Assembly: GCA_016791115.1 (NCBI GenBank)
Contig: JAEUNL010000054.1
Location: 62,001 to 126,000 of the forward strand
Source: Rhodocyclaceae bacterium
GTDB taxonomy: Bacteria; Pseudomonadota; Gammaproteobacteria; Burkholderiales; Rhodocyclaceae
Length of the DNA: 64,000 nt
Direction of reading: 5' to 3'
Every line of letters starts with the position of its first letter. Position 1 is the stretch's first letter. The notes below the pieces were generated by a model. It ran no database searches. It saw only the letters and a list, made by a program, of their open reading frames with translations, and was not told the DNA's origin. Below are positions 36,815 through 44,652 of the stretch, one piece after another. Position numbers and translations under genes: made by a program.

Positions 36815-37523
36815 GCTGATCGTCTGTGTCCGTCGTCGGGCCCTTGCGTCGGCGCCCTGGCGCCTGGTGATGAATCCGGCGCTGCTGTTGCGCTTCGATC
36901 TGTTCGATGAATCTGCGCGCGCCCAATGCTTGTCCGGTATTCAAGGCTTGGCTGATCGCGTCGAGTTCTTCGGCTGGACTGCCTTCATCGAGCAGCGCGC
37001 GGTAAGCATCGCCTCGGCCGGGTGCATCATGTCCGAGGGCGAGATACTGCGCGTGCGCAGTGACCTGATCGGCGCGCTGCAGGCCGAGGTTCATGCGCGC
37101 GCTCGACCAGCGATAGTCCGGGGCCTGCGCGACCAACCCGGCGCGAACCGGATTGAGGTCGATGTAGCGATAGACCTGCATCAGATAGGTCTCGGTCTCG
37201 ATCAGGCAGGCGCGGTAGCGCCTCTCCCACAGCGTGCCGCTGCGACGGTATTTCTTGTTGATGTAGTGCACGTAGTGGCGACCCAGGTACTGCATCAACG
37301 CACCGATTGCACCCTCCCTGCCGGGTGTGACAAGGAGGTGGACGTGGTTGGTCATGAGTGCATAGGCATGGACGGCGACATCAGCGTGCTCGGCGGCACT
37401 CTTCAGCCAATGCAGGCAGGCAAGGTAATCGGCTTCCTCGAAGAAGCAAGCTTGTCGATTGTTGCCGCGCTGCATGACATGCTGTGCAACTCCGGCGGGT
37501 GCCACGCGAGGCAGTCGGGGCAT
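36795..37523 (-). CDS. REP-associated tyrosine transposase, second copy
   Basis: 242 aa, same family as 2441-3160 but clearly diverged. The HUH motif HVH is at residues 60-62 (LMTNHVHLL), with Tyr84/Tyr87 in HYVHYIN, RSGTLWERRYRA and YIDLNPVRAGLV. A basic C-terminal tail (GRRRKGP) precedes the final residues, which fall inside the duplicated 58-bp block. A 23-bp sequence lies in inverted orientation on either side of the gene (36756-36778 and 37599-37621), as expected for RAYT-linked REP sequences. It interrupts the RTX/T1SS locus, between two accessory genes. Confidence 0.93.
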   Translation of the reverse strand: MPRLPRVAPAGVAQHVMQRGNNRQACFFEEADYLACLHWLKSAAEHADVAVHAYALMTNHVHLLVTPGREGAIGALMQYLGRHYVHYINKKYRRSGTLWERRYRACLIETETYLMQVYRYIDLNPVRAGLVAQAPDYRWSSARMNLGLQRADQVTAHAQYLALGHDAPGRGDAYRALLDEGSPAEELDAISQALNTGQALGARRFIEQIEAQQQRRIHHQAPGRRRKGPTTDTDDQQLGLEI

Positions 37524-37598
37524 GGTTCAGTGTTGTCGGATGGAATGGCTGATGAATATCAGTGCGCTCTTCGAGGCTGATCGCAGGCGTCGAAAATC

Positions 37599-37621
37599 AA
37601 TGCGGCTGTGGCACTGATTTC
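37599..37621 (+). repeat. Inverted 23-bp copy of the core upstream of RAYT-2
   Basis: AATGCGGCTGTGGCACTGAT (37599-37618) plus TTC. It is the reverse complement of 36756-36778 and 38392-38414 with one mismatch. Confidence 0.75.
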
Positions 37622-37658
37622 CCGCTCCGCGTTCAACATGTCAGATCTCCTCAGTGAA

Positions 37659-38357
37659 CTAATCTCTCGGCGTAATCAGGGCAAGCAGGATGTCTTTCTC
37701 TCCTTCTCCCGGACCACAGCCTTCGGCGCGGCCCCAGGGCATGCCGAGTAGCGAGTTATACGGATTGGTGTCGGTGTAGCCAAAGGCCGTGACGGTTGCC
37801 ACTGGGCGACCGTCCTTGTGGCGCAAAGTGTGCTGAAGTTTGTGCAAACGATAAGGCAAGGACTCTTTCGTCTTGCTGATCACATACTCGGCTTGCGAGG
37901 TCGCTGATTCGAGCAACTTGATCTCGCCTATGCCATTGACTTGGCCAACCTTATCCATCAGAGTCGCCCTGACTTTCCCGTCTGGCGCCCGCTCATAGAC
38001 CGCATAGGCTACTGGTGTGAGGTAGCTGTATTCCCGGTCCTCTGCCTCAACTTGTTGCAGGAAAGGAAACTTGTCTAACAGATACTCGGCACTCGAATTT
38101 CCAAATGCACCGCCCTCCAACCGTATTCGATTGGCCGGAGCCGCATTCGATTCGAATACCTTGACGCCAGCTTCCGCGTTACAAACCTGCCTGAAGCGAT
38201 AGTACCCCACCGGCATGTCCCAGGTTTTCCAGATCACGGGGGATAGCACAACCGCTATCGCAATGAATCTTCCCCATCTGGACCGAGGTATTCGCCAAGC
38301 GGCGACTAGCAAAGCGATGTATAGGCCGAAGAGGATCAGGAGTCCAAGGGCAATCAT
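37659..38357 (-). CDS. Membrane-anchored accessory protein 2 of the RTX locus, function unknown
   Basis: 232 aa from ATG 38357 with CCGGAGGACGAC upstream. Two N-terminal membrane helices (IALGLLILFGLYIALLVAAW and FIAIAVVLSPVIW) precede a 180-residue domain that should be periplasmic. Three cysteines are present (CNAE, and CGPGE near the end, plus none in helices). Segments include AEYLLDKFPFLQQVEAEDREYSY and NPYNSLLGMPWGRAEG. No family is recognised. It is similar in size and topology to the 231-aa protein at 35599 but shows no obvious sequence similarity. It is preceded by the second 58-bp repeat copy and follows HlyD in the same orientation. Confidence 0.7.
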   Translation of the reverse strand: MIALGLLILFGLYIALLVAAWRIPRSRWGRFIAIAVVLSPVIWKTWDMPVGYYRFRQVCNAEAGVKVFESNAAPANRIRLEGGAFGNSSAEYLLDKFPFLQQVEAEDREYSYLTPVAYAVYERAPDGKVRATLMDKVGQVNGIGEIKLLESATSQAEYVISKTKESLPYRLHKLQHTLRHKDGRPVATVTAFGYTDTNPYNSLLGMPWGRAEGCGPGEGEKDILLALITPRD

Positions 38358-38390
38358 GTCGTCCTCCGGAAGCTTTCGTTCTTAGCCATA

Positions 38391-38450
38391 CGAAATCGGT
38401 GCCACAGCCGCATTCTTCTTGTCTGCATCTCAAATCTCCAATCCAGTTGT
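38391..38450 (-). repeat. Duplicated ~58-bp block, copy 2 (between HlyD and accessory gene 2)
   Basis: Same orientation as copy 1 at 36755-36814; core at 38392-38414. In one frame it encodes EECGCGTDF, matching KQCGCGTDF just upstream of the RTX remnant in copy 1. This suggests both are scars of the same RTX-coding sequence, or RAYT-associated REP copies. Confidence 0.75.
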
Positions 38451-38477
38451 CGCTCGCTCTATTCACCGTTCGTCATC

Positions 38478-39824
38478 TCACCGCTCCCGCCCCGCCTCCT
38501 GAAACGCCTTCTGCACCGGCGACAGCAGATATTCCATGACGCTGCGCGTGCCCAGATTGATCTCGGCCGTCACCTGCATGCCGGGCGTGAGGTTGAGCGG
38601 TTTGCCGTCGGCGACGAGCTGTTGCGTATTGAGTTCCACCAGCGTGCGATAGATCAGGCCCTTGCGGGATGAGTCGCCTTTCGTTGCGTCGTTCTGGACT
38701 GAAGCGTTCTCGGGCTTGTCCTGCGCATCCGCGCTGACGTGCACCACGCGCCCGTCGAGCATGCCGTACTTCTGGAACGGATAGGCTGCGAGCTTGATCT
38801 TCGCCGTCTGCGATTCACGCACGAAGCCGACATCCGGGTTGGCGACGAAGACTTCGGCCTTGAGCTGCTCGTCTCTCGGCACCAGCGTCATCAGGATGGT
38901 GCCCGGCTGAACGACGGTGCCCGGCGTGTGGGTCGACAGATCCTTGACGATGCCGGCTTGGGGAGCCTTGAGTTCGAGCAGGTCGGCCTTATGCTGCTGC
39001 TTGGCGAGTTCCTGCCTGAGCTTCTCAAACTGCATCGCCGTTTCCGTGCGTTCGGCCTGCAAGTTGCGGCGGTAGTCGGCGCCGACCTGGCGCAGGCGCT
39101 GCTCGGCTTCGGCGATCGTGGCGCGCGCGGCGGCGATCGTCGCCAGTTGCGTCTTGAGATCCTGCTCCTTCTCGATGCGCTCGCGCGTCTTGTCGGTGAC
39201 CATCAGGTTGCCGGCGAAGCCGTCGTGGCCGAGCTTCTCGTAGGCGGCTTCCTGGTTGCGGTAGTGCGGCAGCACTTGTTCGAGCTTGGTCCTGACCTGC
39301 TCGGCGGCGACGAGGTCGTGCTGGGCTTTCTCGAGCGTGCTGCGCTCCTGCGCGAGCTGGCCTTCGTAGGCGAGGCGGTTGGCGTTGTGCTGCGCCAGGG
39401 TCTGCGCGTAGAGCTCGGCCGGGTCGGCCTGGTCGCGCGTGAAGGCCTGATTGCCGAGTTGCGCGTCGATGCGGCGCAGCGCGAGGCGCTTGGTGTGGTA
39501 GTCGTTGAGGACGGCCTGACGGTCGGCTTCCGACACGACGGCATCCATGCGCACGAGCACCTGGCCGGCGGCCACATGCTCGCCTTCGCGCACGAGGAGG
39601 TCTTTCACGATGCCGGCATCGGCGGGCTGCACGATCTTGAGGTAGGTGCTGGGCACGAGCTTGCCTTCGGCGCTGGCGACGATGTCGAGTGTGCCGAAGC
39701 TGGTCCAGGCGAGCACGGCGAGGAACAGGGCGAGCAGCAGCCACAACGCGGCGCGCGCGGCCGGATGTGGCGGCGTGCGCTCGACGGCGATCAGGCCGGG
39801 CAGGAAGTCGGTTGCAGTCGTCAT
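38478..39824 (-). CDS. HlyD-family type I secretion membrane-fusion protein
   Basis: 448 aa. One N-terminal membrane helix (ALWLLLALFLAVLAWTSFG) anchors it in the inner membrane. A lipoyl/barrel half follows (IVASAEGKLVPSTYLKIVQPADAGIV), then a long coiled-coil hairpin from about 110 to 280, the returning half (ELKAPQAGIVKDLSTHTPGTVV) and the HlyD C-terminal segment (LTPGMQVTAEINLGTRSVMEYLLSPV). It links the ABC exporter to a TolC-type outer-membrane channel, which is not encoded in this window. The start is one nucleotide after the exporter stop (TGAAATG), so translation is coupled. Likely cargo is the giant RTX protein. Confidence 0.95.
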   Translation of the reverse strand: MTTATDFLPGLIAVERTPPHPAARAALWLLLALFLAVLAWTSFGTLDIVASAEGKLVPSTYLKIVQPADAGIVKDLLVREGEHVAAGQVLVRMDAVVSEADRQAVLNDYHTKRLALRRIDAQLGNQAFTRDQADPAELYAQTLAQHNANRLAYEGQLAQERSTLEKAQHDLVAAEQVRTKLEQVLPHYRNQEAAYEKLGHDGFAGNLMVTDKTRERIEKEQDLKTQLATIAAARATIAEAEQRLRQVGADYRRNLQAERTETAMQFEKLRQELAKQQHKADLLELKAPQAGIVKDLSTHTPGTVVQPGTILMTLVPRDEQLKAEVFVANPDVGFVRESQTAKIKLAAYPFQKYGMLDGRVVHVSADAQDKPENASVQNDATKGDSSRKGLIYRTLVELNTQQLVADGKPLNLTPGMQVTAEINLGTRSVMEYLLSPVQKAFQEAGRER

Positions 39825-39825
39825 T

Positions 39826-41988
39826 TCAGTCGGCCTCGTGCGGCGCGTTTGCGCTCTGGGTTTCCTCCGTCACCACCGTCGGCCGCGGCGCGATCTTCAC
39901 GACGCCGTCGATGTGCAGGTTCTTCGGCAACTGGTGGGCGATGAAGAGCATCGTCACCGCCCCCTTGAGGGTATTGATGGTCTTGGCCAAGTGCTCGGCG
40001 GTGCCCGGGTCGAGCGCGCTGGTCGCCTCGTCGAAGATCAGCACGCGCGGGCGTTTGAGCAGCGCACGCGCAATCGCGATGCGCTGGCGCTGGCCGCCGG
40101 AGAGGCCGACACCGCGCTCGCCGACTTCGGTCTGGTAGCCGCCGGGCAGGCCTTCGATGAAGTCGTGGATCTCGGCCATGCGGCAGGCGGTGACCACGTC
40201 GTCGAAGCCGGCGTGCGGGTTGCCGGCCAGCAGGTTGTCGTAGAGCGTGCCGGAGAACAGGATGGTCTCCTGCGGCACGACGCCGAAGTGGCCGCGCAGT
40301 TCGTTTGCCGAGAGGTGGCGCAGGTCGGCCCCGTCGATGAGGATGCGGCCTTCCTGCGGCAGGAAGAAGCCCTGCAGCAGCTTGGCCAGCGTGCTCTTGC
40401 CCGAGCCCGACGGCCCCATGATCGCCAGCGCCTTGCCCGCCGGCAGCGCCAGGTTCATGTGGCGGTAGAGCCAGGGCTGCTTGTCGTCGTAGCGAAAGCC
40501 GAGATCCTGCAGGTCGATGCGCGCGCCGCCCTGGGCGGGGTTCTGCGCTCTCGCGGGGATCAGGCTGTAGGGTTCCTGCGGCATGTTCATGATGTCGCCG
40601 AGGCGGGCGACGGCGATGCGCGCCTGCTGCAGTTCCTGATACAGGCCGACCAGTTTGAGTACCGGCTGGCTGAGCCGCCCGGAGAACATCTGGAAGGCGA
40701 CCAGCATGCCGACGGTGAAGCCGTCGCTGTTCATCACGAGGAGTGCGCCGACGACGAGGATGGCCAGCGTTTGCGTCTGTTCCAGCGCGTTGGCGATGAT
40801 GTTGTAGGTGTTGGCGAGCTGGCGCGTCTGGAAGCCGGCGGCGAGGTAGTCGGCCAGCAGTTCGCCGTAACGCGCTTCGAGCTTCGGTTCGAGCTGCAGG
40901 CTCTTCACGGTCTCGATGCCGGCGGTGTATTCGGTGACGAAGCTCTGGTTGCGCGCACCGACCAGGAACTGGTGGTTGAGCCGGGCGCGAAAGACCGGCG
41001 TGACGACGAGGCTCAGGCCGGTGAGCAGCACCAGCAGGGCGACCGAAATCAGGGTGAGCTGCCAGCTATAGACGAACATCACCGCCAGCAGCACGACCAT
41101 GAAGGGCAGGTCGAGCAGCAGGCTGACCAGGCTGCCGGCGAGGAACTCGCGGATGGTTTCCACCCCGTGCAGGCGGGCCACTAGCACGCCGGTGGGCCGG
41201 CGCTGGAAGTAGGGCAGCGGCAGGCGCAGCAGGTGGCGGAAGACGCCGCTGCCGAGCACCGCGTCGATGCGGTTGCCGGTGTGGATGACCAGGTACTGGC
41301 GCAGCCAGCCGAAAGCGGCGGAGAAGACCAGCGCGATGGCGAGCCCGACGCCGACCACAACCAGGGTGCTCAGGGTGTGGTGCCCGACCACCTTGTCGAT
41401 GACGACCTGGGTCAGCAGCGGGGTGGCCAGGCCGAGCAGCTGCAGGGCCAGCGAGACGATCAGCACGTCGCGCCAGATGCGCTTGTGCTTGAGGAACTCG
41501 GGCAGGAACCAGGCGAGGCCGAATTCGCGCGCCCTGGGTTGCAGGTCGTGGTCGACGACGGCATCGGCGCTGCGCTTGACGAGCAGGATCTCGGGTTCGA
41601 AGCGGCGTTCGAATTCGCCGGTAGGGAGCGCGTGGGGGGCGTCGCTGCCGGCTTCGAGGTAGAGCAGCCGCTCGGCATCGACGCGCAGGATCAGGACGGG
41701 TTTGCGCGCGGGGGTGGCGCTGTCGGCCTGGTCGGCATACGCCGGGGTTTCGGTGGATGCAGCGAGCCAGGCGACGCACGGCACGGGCAGGGTCACGAGG
41801 CGGGCGGTGCGTACGGTGTGCGGGGAGATCTGCAGGCCGCAGGCGCGGCCGGCGCGGATCAGGGCGGCGACATCGAGCGGGGGCGGGAAATCGCGTTCCA
41901 GCAACGCGGCATCGAAGGCGATGCCATGGACCTGCGCAAGGCTGCCGATCAGCCAGAGCCAATCGTCCTTGGTGACCTCGTGATGCAT
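39826..41988 (-). CDS. HlyB-like type I secretion ABC exporter (permease-ATPase)
   Basis: 720 aa from ATG 41988 with GGGAGACGGC upstream. The first 130 residues look like a degenerate C39-like domain that binds unfolded RTX cargo without cleaving it; a convincing Cys-His protease pair is not seen, though this call is tentative. Six membrane helices (about 165-440) form the ABC transmembrane domain. The nucleotide-binding domain has GPSGSGKST (near residue 524), LSGGQRQR and VLIFDEATSAL, and an H-loop in LFIAHQL. It exports RTX proteins directly out of the cell with HlyD and TolC. It heads the leftward operon hlyB-hlyD-accessory genes-RTX. Confidence 0.95.
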   Translation of the reverse strand: MHHEVTKDDWLWLIGSLAQVHGIAFDAALLERDFPPPLDVAALIRAGRACGLQISPHTVRTARLVTLPVPCVAWLAASTETPAYADQADSATPARKPVLILRVDAERLLYLEAGSDAPHALPTGEFERRFEPEILLVKRSADAVVDHDLQPRAREFGLAWFLPEFLKHKRIWRDVLIVSLALQLLGLATPLLTQVVIDKVVGHHTLSTLVVVGVGLAIALVFSAAFGWLRQYLVIHTGNRIDAVLGSGVFRHLLRLPLPYFQRRPTGVLVARLHGVETIREFLAGSLVSLLLDLPFMVVLLAVMFVYSWQLTLISVALLVLLTGLSLVVTPVFRARLNHQFLVGARNQSFVTEYTAGIETVKSLQLEPKLEARYGELLADYLAAGFQTRQLANTYNIIANALEQTQTLAILVVGALLVMNSDGFTVGMLVAFQMFSGRLSQPVLKLVGLYQELQQARIAVARLGDIMNMPQEPYSLIPARAQNPAQGGARIDLQDLGFRYDDKQPWLYRHMNLALPAGKALAIMGPSGSGKSTLAKLLQGFFLPQEGRILIDGADLRHLSANELRGHFGVVPQETILFSGTLYDNLLAGNPHAGFDDVVTACRMAEIHDFIEGLPGGYQTEVGERGVGLSGGQRQRIAIARALLKRPRVLIFDEATSALDPGTAEHLAKTINTLKGAVTMLFIAHQLPKNLHIDGVVKIAPRPTVVTEETQSANAPHEAD

Positions 41989-42836
41989 GTTATAGCCGTC
42001 TCCCGGCGGCTTTGCCCTTGCCGCGCCGGCTGATGCGGCGTGTTGTTCGATCTTGGTTCTTTTATGCGAGACGGGATGCAAACCGCTTCCCGATCTCGAC
42101 CGCACGGGAGGCTACAGGATCGACTAATGACGCACAACTGGACGAAAGACATATGGTTGGAGCGCCGGGGCAAGGAGATTGCCCGATTCGAGAGAACGGC
42201 GCTGGCGTAAGTACAACACGCCGAGCGCGGCGCTGTCTGGCTATGACGATACACCCCTTGGCGAAGTTACAAGAAGGTGGTGTGCCCTACGTCGTCGTGC
42301 CTACCAATGGAACGCGAGTCTGTCGTTGAGCCTGGTCGACGGTCATTGCAATCGCCTTTCGCCCGACCTGTCGGATTCGTGAAGGGCCGCTGTACTTCGG
42401 GTTGCAGACGCTGGTCGGACCGAGACGTGTCTGTCCGCTGAGGGTCGGGAGGGGAATTAGCCGCCAGAAGAGGTGGACGTTCGATGGTCTGAAGCCCCGA
42501 GGGTCTGCGGTCCGCAAGATAGGTAACGTAGCGTCGAAGAATCCCATCTGTGGTAAGGATCGAGGTGTCGCTTTCCGTCAGTCGTGGTTCCCAATGACAG
42601 ATCGACTCTACTGTTGAGTTCAGGAGGAATCGGCCAGCAGCGTTCAGGTCGCGTCTGCGACCTCACTGCCTTGTGCGTGTTCTTGGACTCGGCAGAGGAT
42701 CTCGAAAACGCGTCGAAGCGTTGACCGTTTTTCGTTAAGCCTCTACAATGCCGTTCTCTCGCGCTTGCGGACACCGGAAATCTTCAACGATTTCAATACC
42801 TTAAGCGCGTGCGTAGCACCGGGGTTTTGGTTTGTA
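41989..42836. other. Gene-poor right end of the island
   Basis: About 850 nt with no convincing gene. Short ORFs on both strands lack domain-like composition. It should contain the leftward promoter of the secretion operon and includes a rightward promoter at 42721-42749. Confidence 0.55.
42721..42749 (+). promoter_or_regulatory. Outward-facing sigma-70 promoter at the island's right end
   Basis: TTGACC (42721-42726) and TACAAT (42744-42749) are separated by exactly 17 nt. It points out of the island, ends 88 nt before attR and 146 nt before tRNA-Asp. It could replace the native promoter that the island separated from tRNA-Asp. Confidence 0.65.
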
Positions 42837-42852
42837 CCCCGTGGGGACGCCA
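42837..42852 (+). other. attR core of the genomic island
   Basis: CCCCGTGGGGACGCCA, identical to 21343-21358. Immediately before it, ACCGGGGTT (42818-42826) also matches the tRNA-Glu T-arm, but with a 10-nt instead of 5-nt spacer, so the right copy is an incomplete, altered tRNA-Glu end. Confidence 0.88.
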
Positions 42853-42894
42853 GCATCAAGGGCGTTGATTGCAGTCAGTGTCCAGCAGTATTTT

Positions 42895-42971
42895 GGAGCG
42901 GTAGTTCAGTTGGTTAGAATACCGGCCTGTCACGCCGGGGGTCGCGGGTTCGAGTCCCGTCCGCTCCGCCA
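42895..42971 (+). tRNA. tRNA-Asp (anticodon GTC)
   Basis: 77 nt with encoded CCA. GGAGCGG pairs with CCGCTCC. The anticodon loop is CTGTCAC (GTC) within CCGGC/GCCGG. It was probably cotranscribed with tRNA-Glu before the island inserted. Confidence 0.97.
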
Positions 42972-42976
42972 AATTC

Positions 42977-43011
42977 GAAGGGCCTGTCGCAAGACGGGCC
43001 CTTCGTCTTTT
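42977..43011 (+). terminator. Intrinsic terminator after tRNA-Asp
   Basis: GAAGGGCCTGTC (42977-42988) pairs with GACGGGCCCTTC (42993-43004) with one G-T pair and a GCAA tetraloop. A T-rich tail GTCTTTT follows. Confidence 0.92.
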
Positions 43012-43124
43012 AGGCCGCCGTTCGGCATGAACCTCCATTGCGATTCGTACTGACGGGGTGAGCCGGATGACTGTCGCCTTGCCGACATTTTCTGCGTGAT
43101 CGGCTCTCGCGCGGGCGATGCCGC

Positions 43125-44453
43125 CTATCCCGTCGTCTGGCCTGGCATTCGTTTAGCGATCACGGTGCGCACCAATGCGATGTGTTCTCGCAGCGTGTAC
43201 ATCTCGTTCTGGAAGGCGAGCGGCAACGAGCGGCGGAACGCGCGGTCCTCGATCGAATCCAGGCGCTCGAGGAAGCCGGCGAGATTTTGTCCGTCCTCGC
43301 AAGCGCGCATCTCCTGTTCGAGAAACTTCAGTTCTCCATACCAGCGATATATGCGCCGGCGTATCCTCCATGCATAGATCGAGGGCATTACGCGCATCAT
43401 CGGCAGCGCGATGGCGAAGATCGGCAGAATCAGGAAGATCAGGCGGTCGACCAGCACGGCGGCCCAGAACGGCAGGTAACGTTGCAGGAATGGCGGCCCC
43501 GACTTGTAGTAGCGCAGCGCCTCGGAGGCCAGCGGATAGTCGCCGTCGCGCGGTGCCGGGAACTCCCGCGCCCGATGGAACGGCCCGGCACCGTTGTGCA
43601 CTTCGGTAGCCGCCTGAAGCAGCAGATTGATCAATGCCGGGTGCATGTCGTCGCGCGCAACCAGCGTTGCAGTTGGCGCAAACAGCTGCGTATTCTGGCG
43701 CGGGTATTCATGCACCAGGTCCATCGATCCCTGGGGCAGTGTCAGTGCGGTCAGGAACGGAAAGCGGCGCGAGTAGGCGTCGGCAATCGCGAAGCTCATC
43801 AGCTTGATGTCCGGATTCTGGATCAGCTTCTGGATCACTGTGGATTCCGGTGCGGCGACGAAGATCGCCGCATCGAGCCTGCCGGCAAGCAGGGCGTCGC
43901 CCGCCTGCTCGCCACCGAGCGGCGAGAGCGTCAGCATGTCGGGCGACAACTGGTTCGCCGCGAGCAGCATGTCGGCGAGGGCGCGCGTACCCGATCCCGC
44001 CGGGCCTACCGCGACGTGCATCGATACCAGCTGGATCAGCCGGTCGAGCGTGGCCTCGCTACGGTAGAACACCCAGACCGGTTCGTGGAACAGGCTGCCG
44101 AGCGATACCAGCGGGTCGTTCTCGTCGGCTTTGGCCAGGCCGGTCTGAACGAACGCGACGTCGACATCCTGCGCCGGATCCTTCAGACGCTGCAAATTCT
44201 CGAGGGCGCCACTCGAAGAGCGCAATTCGAGCCGGACACCGCGCTGTTCGAGCAGCGCCTTGTAGCGCAGCGCGAATGCGTGATATGCCCCATCGGTCGT
44301 TCCGGTCGACAGGACGATCGTATCGGGTGGCAGCGGGCGCGCGAAATGGAGCATGATCCATACGCACAGCGCAACCGCAGCCAGGATGGGCAAGGCAGCG
44401 ATCAACAGATCGCGCGTGGACACCGCTTCGCCCGGAACGCGACGCAACCACAT
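43125..44453 (-). CDS. TAXI-family TRAP-type solute-binding protein, membrane-tethered
   Basis: 442 aa from ATG 44453 with GAGGACTGCGT upstream. An N-terminal membrane helix (LLIAALPILAAVALCVWIML) is followed by a periplasmic TAXI domain with VLSTGTTDGAYHAFALRYKALL, SSGALENLQRLKD, VAFVQTGLA, VAVGPAGSGTRALADMLL. A second membrane helix (LVDRLIFLILPIFAIALPMM, about 345-365) and a helical C-terminal cytoplasmic segment (LEQEMRACEDGQNLAGFLERLD) follow. The C-terminal anchor and tail are unlike free TAXI binding proteins. No TRAP permease is adjacent, so it could serve as a sensor or use a distant permease. Confidence 0.85.
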   Translation of the reverse strand: MWLRRVPGEAVSTRDLLIAALPILAAVALCVWIMLHFARPLPPDTIVLSTGTTDGAYHAFALRYKALLEQRGVRLELRSSSGALENLQRLKDPAQDVDVAFVQTGLAKADENDPLVSLGSLFHEPVWVFYRSEATLDRLIQLVSMHVAVGPAGSGTRALADMLLAANQLSPDMLTLSPLGGEQAGDALLAGRLDAAIFVAAPESTVIQKLIQNPDIKLMSFAIADAYSRRFPFLTALTLPQGSMDLVHEYPRQNTQLFAPTATLVARDDMHPALINLLLQAATEVHNGAGPFHRAREFPAPRDGDYPLASEALRYYKSGPPFLQRYLPFWAAVLVDRLIFLILPIFAIALPMMRVMPSIYAWRIRRRIYRWYGELKFLEQEMRACEDGQNLAGFLERLDSIEDRAFRRSLPLAFQNEMYTLREHIALVRTVIAKRMPGQTTG

Positions 44454-44652
44454 ACGCAGTCCTCGACATGGAACCGGACTGCATGGTGCCATGCCGGGCG
44501 ACTCGTGCCAATCTGTGGCGATGGCGCATCGTGCGACTCGGCGCCATGCAGCAGGCTGGTAACATCGCATCAGGTGACACGGGGTTTCCGATCATCGAAA
44601 CTGCGATGAGCCCGGCTGCCACCGGTCATCCATTCCGACTGGAGTCATACGC

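Larger units (their letters stand above)
21343..42852. mobile_element. Integrative mobilisable genomic island in tRNA-Glu
   Basis: About 21.5 kb bounded by 16-bp direct repeats of the tRNA-Glu end. It has a serine recombinase at the left edge, a MobV-type relaxase with candidate oriT, a broken tyrosine recombinase, and a type I secretion/RTX locus as cargo. No type IV secretion genes are visible, so it could only be mobilised by another element. tRNA-Asp lies 42 nt past the right repeat. Confidence 0.85.

Noticed and set aside
42012-42774. Short ORFs of 70-105 codons on both strands at the island's right end
   Set aside because: No ribosome-binding site, domain-like composition or context supports any of them.
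42865-42894. TTGATT-18-TATTTT as promoter of tRNA-Asp
   Set aside because: The putative -10 box abuts the first tRNA base, leaving no room for a transcription start and 5' leader.
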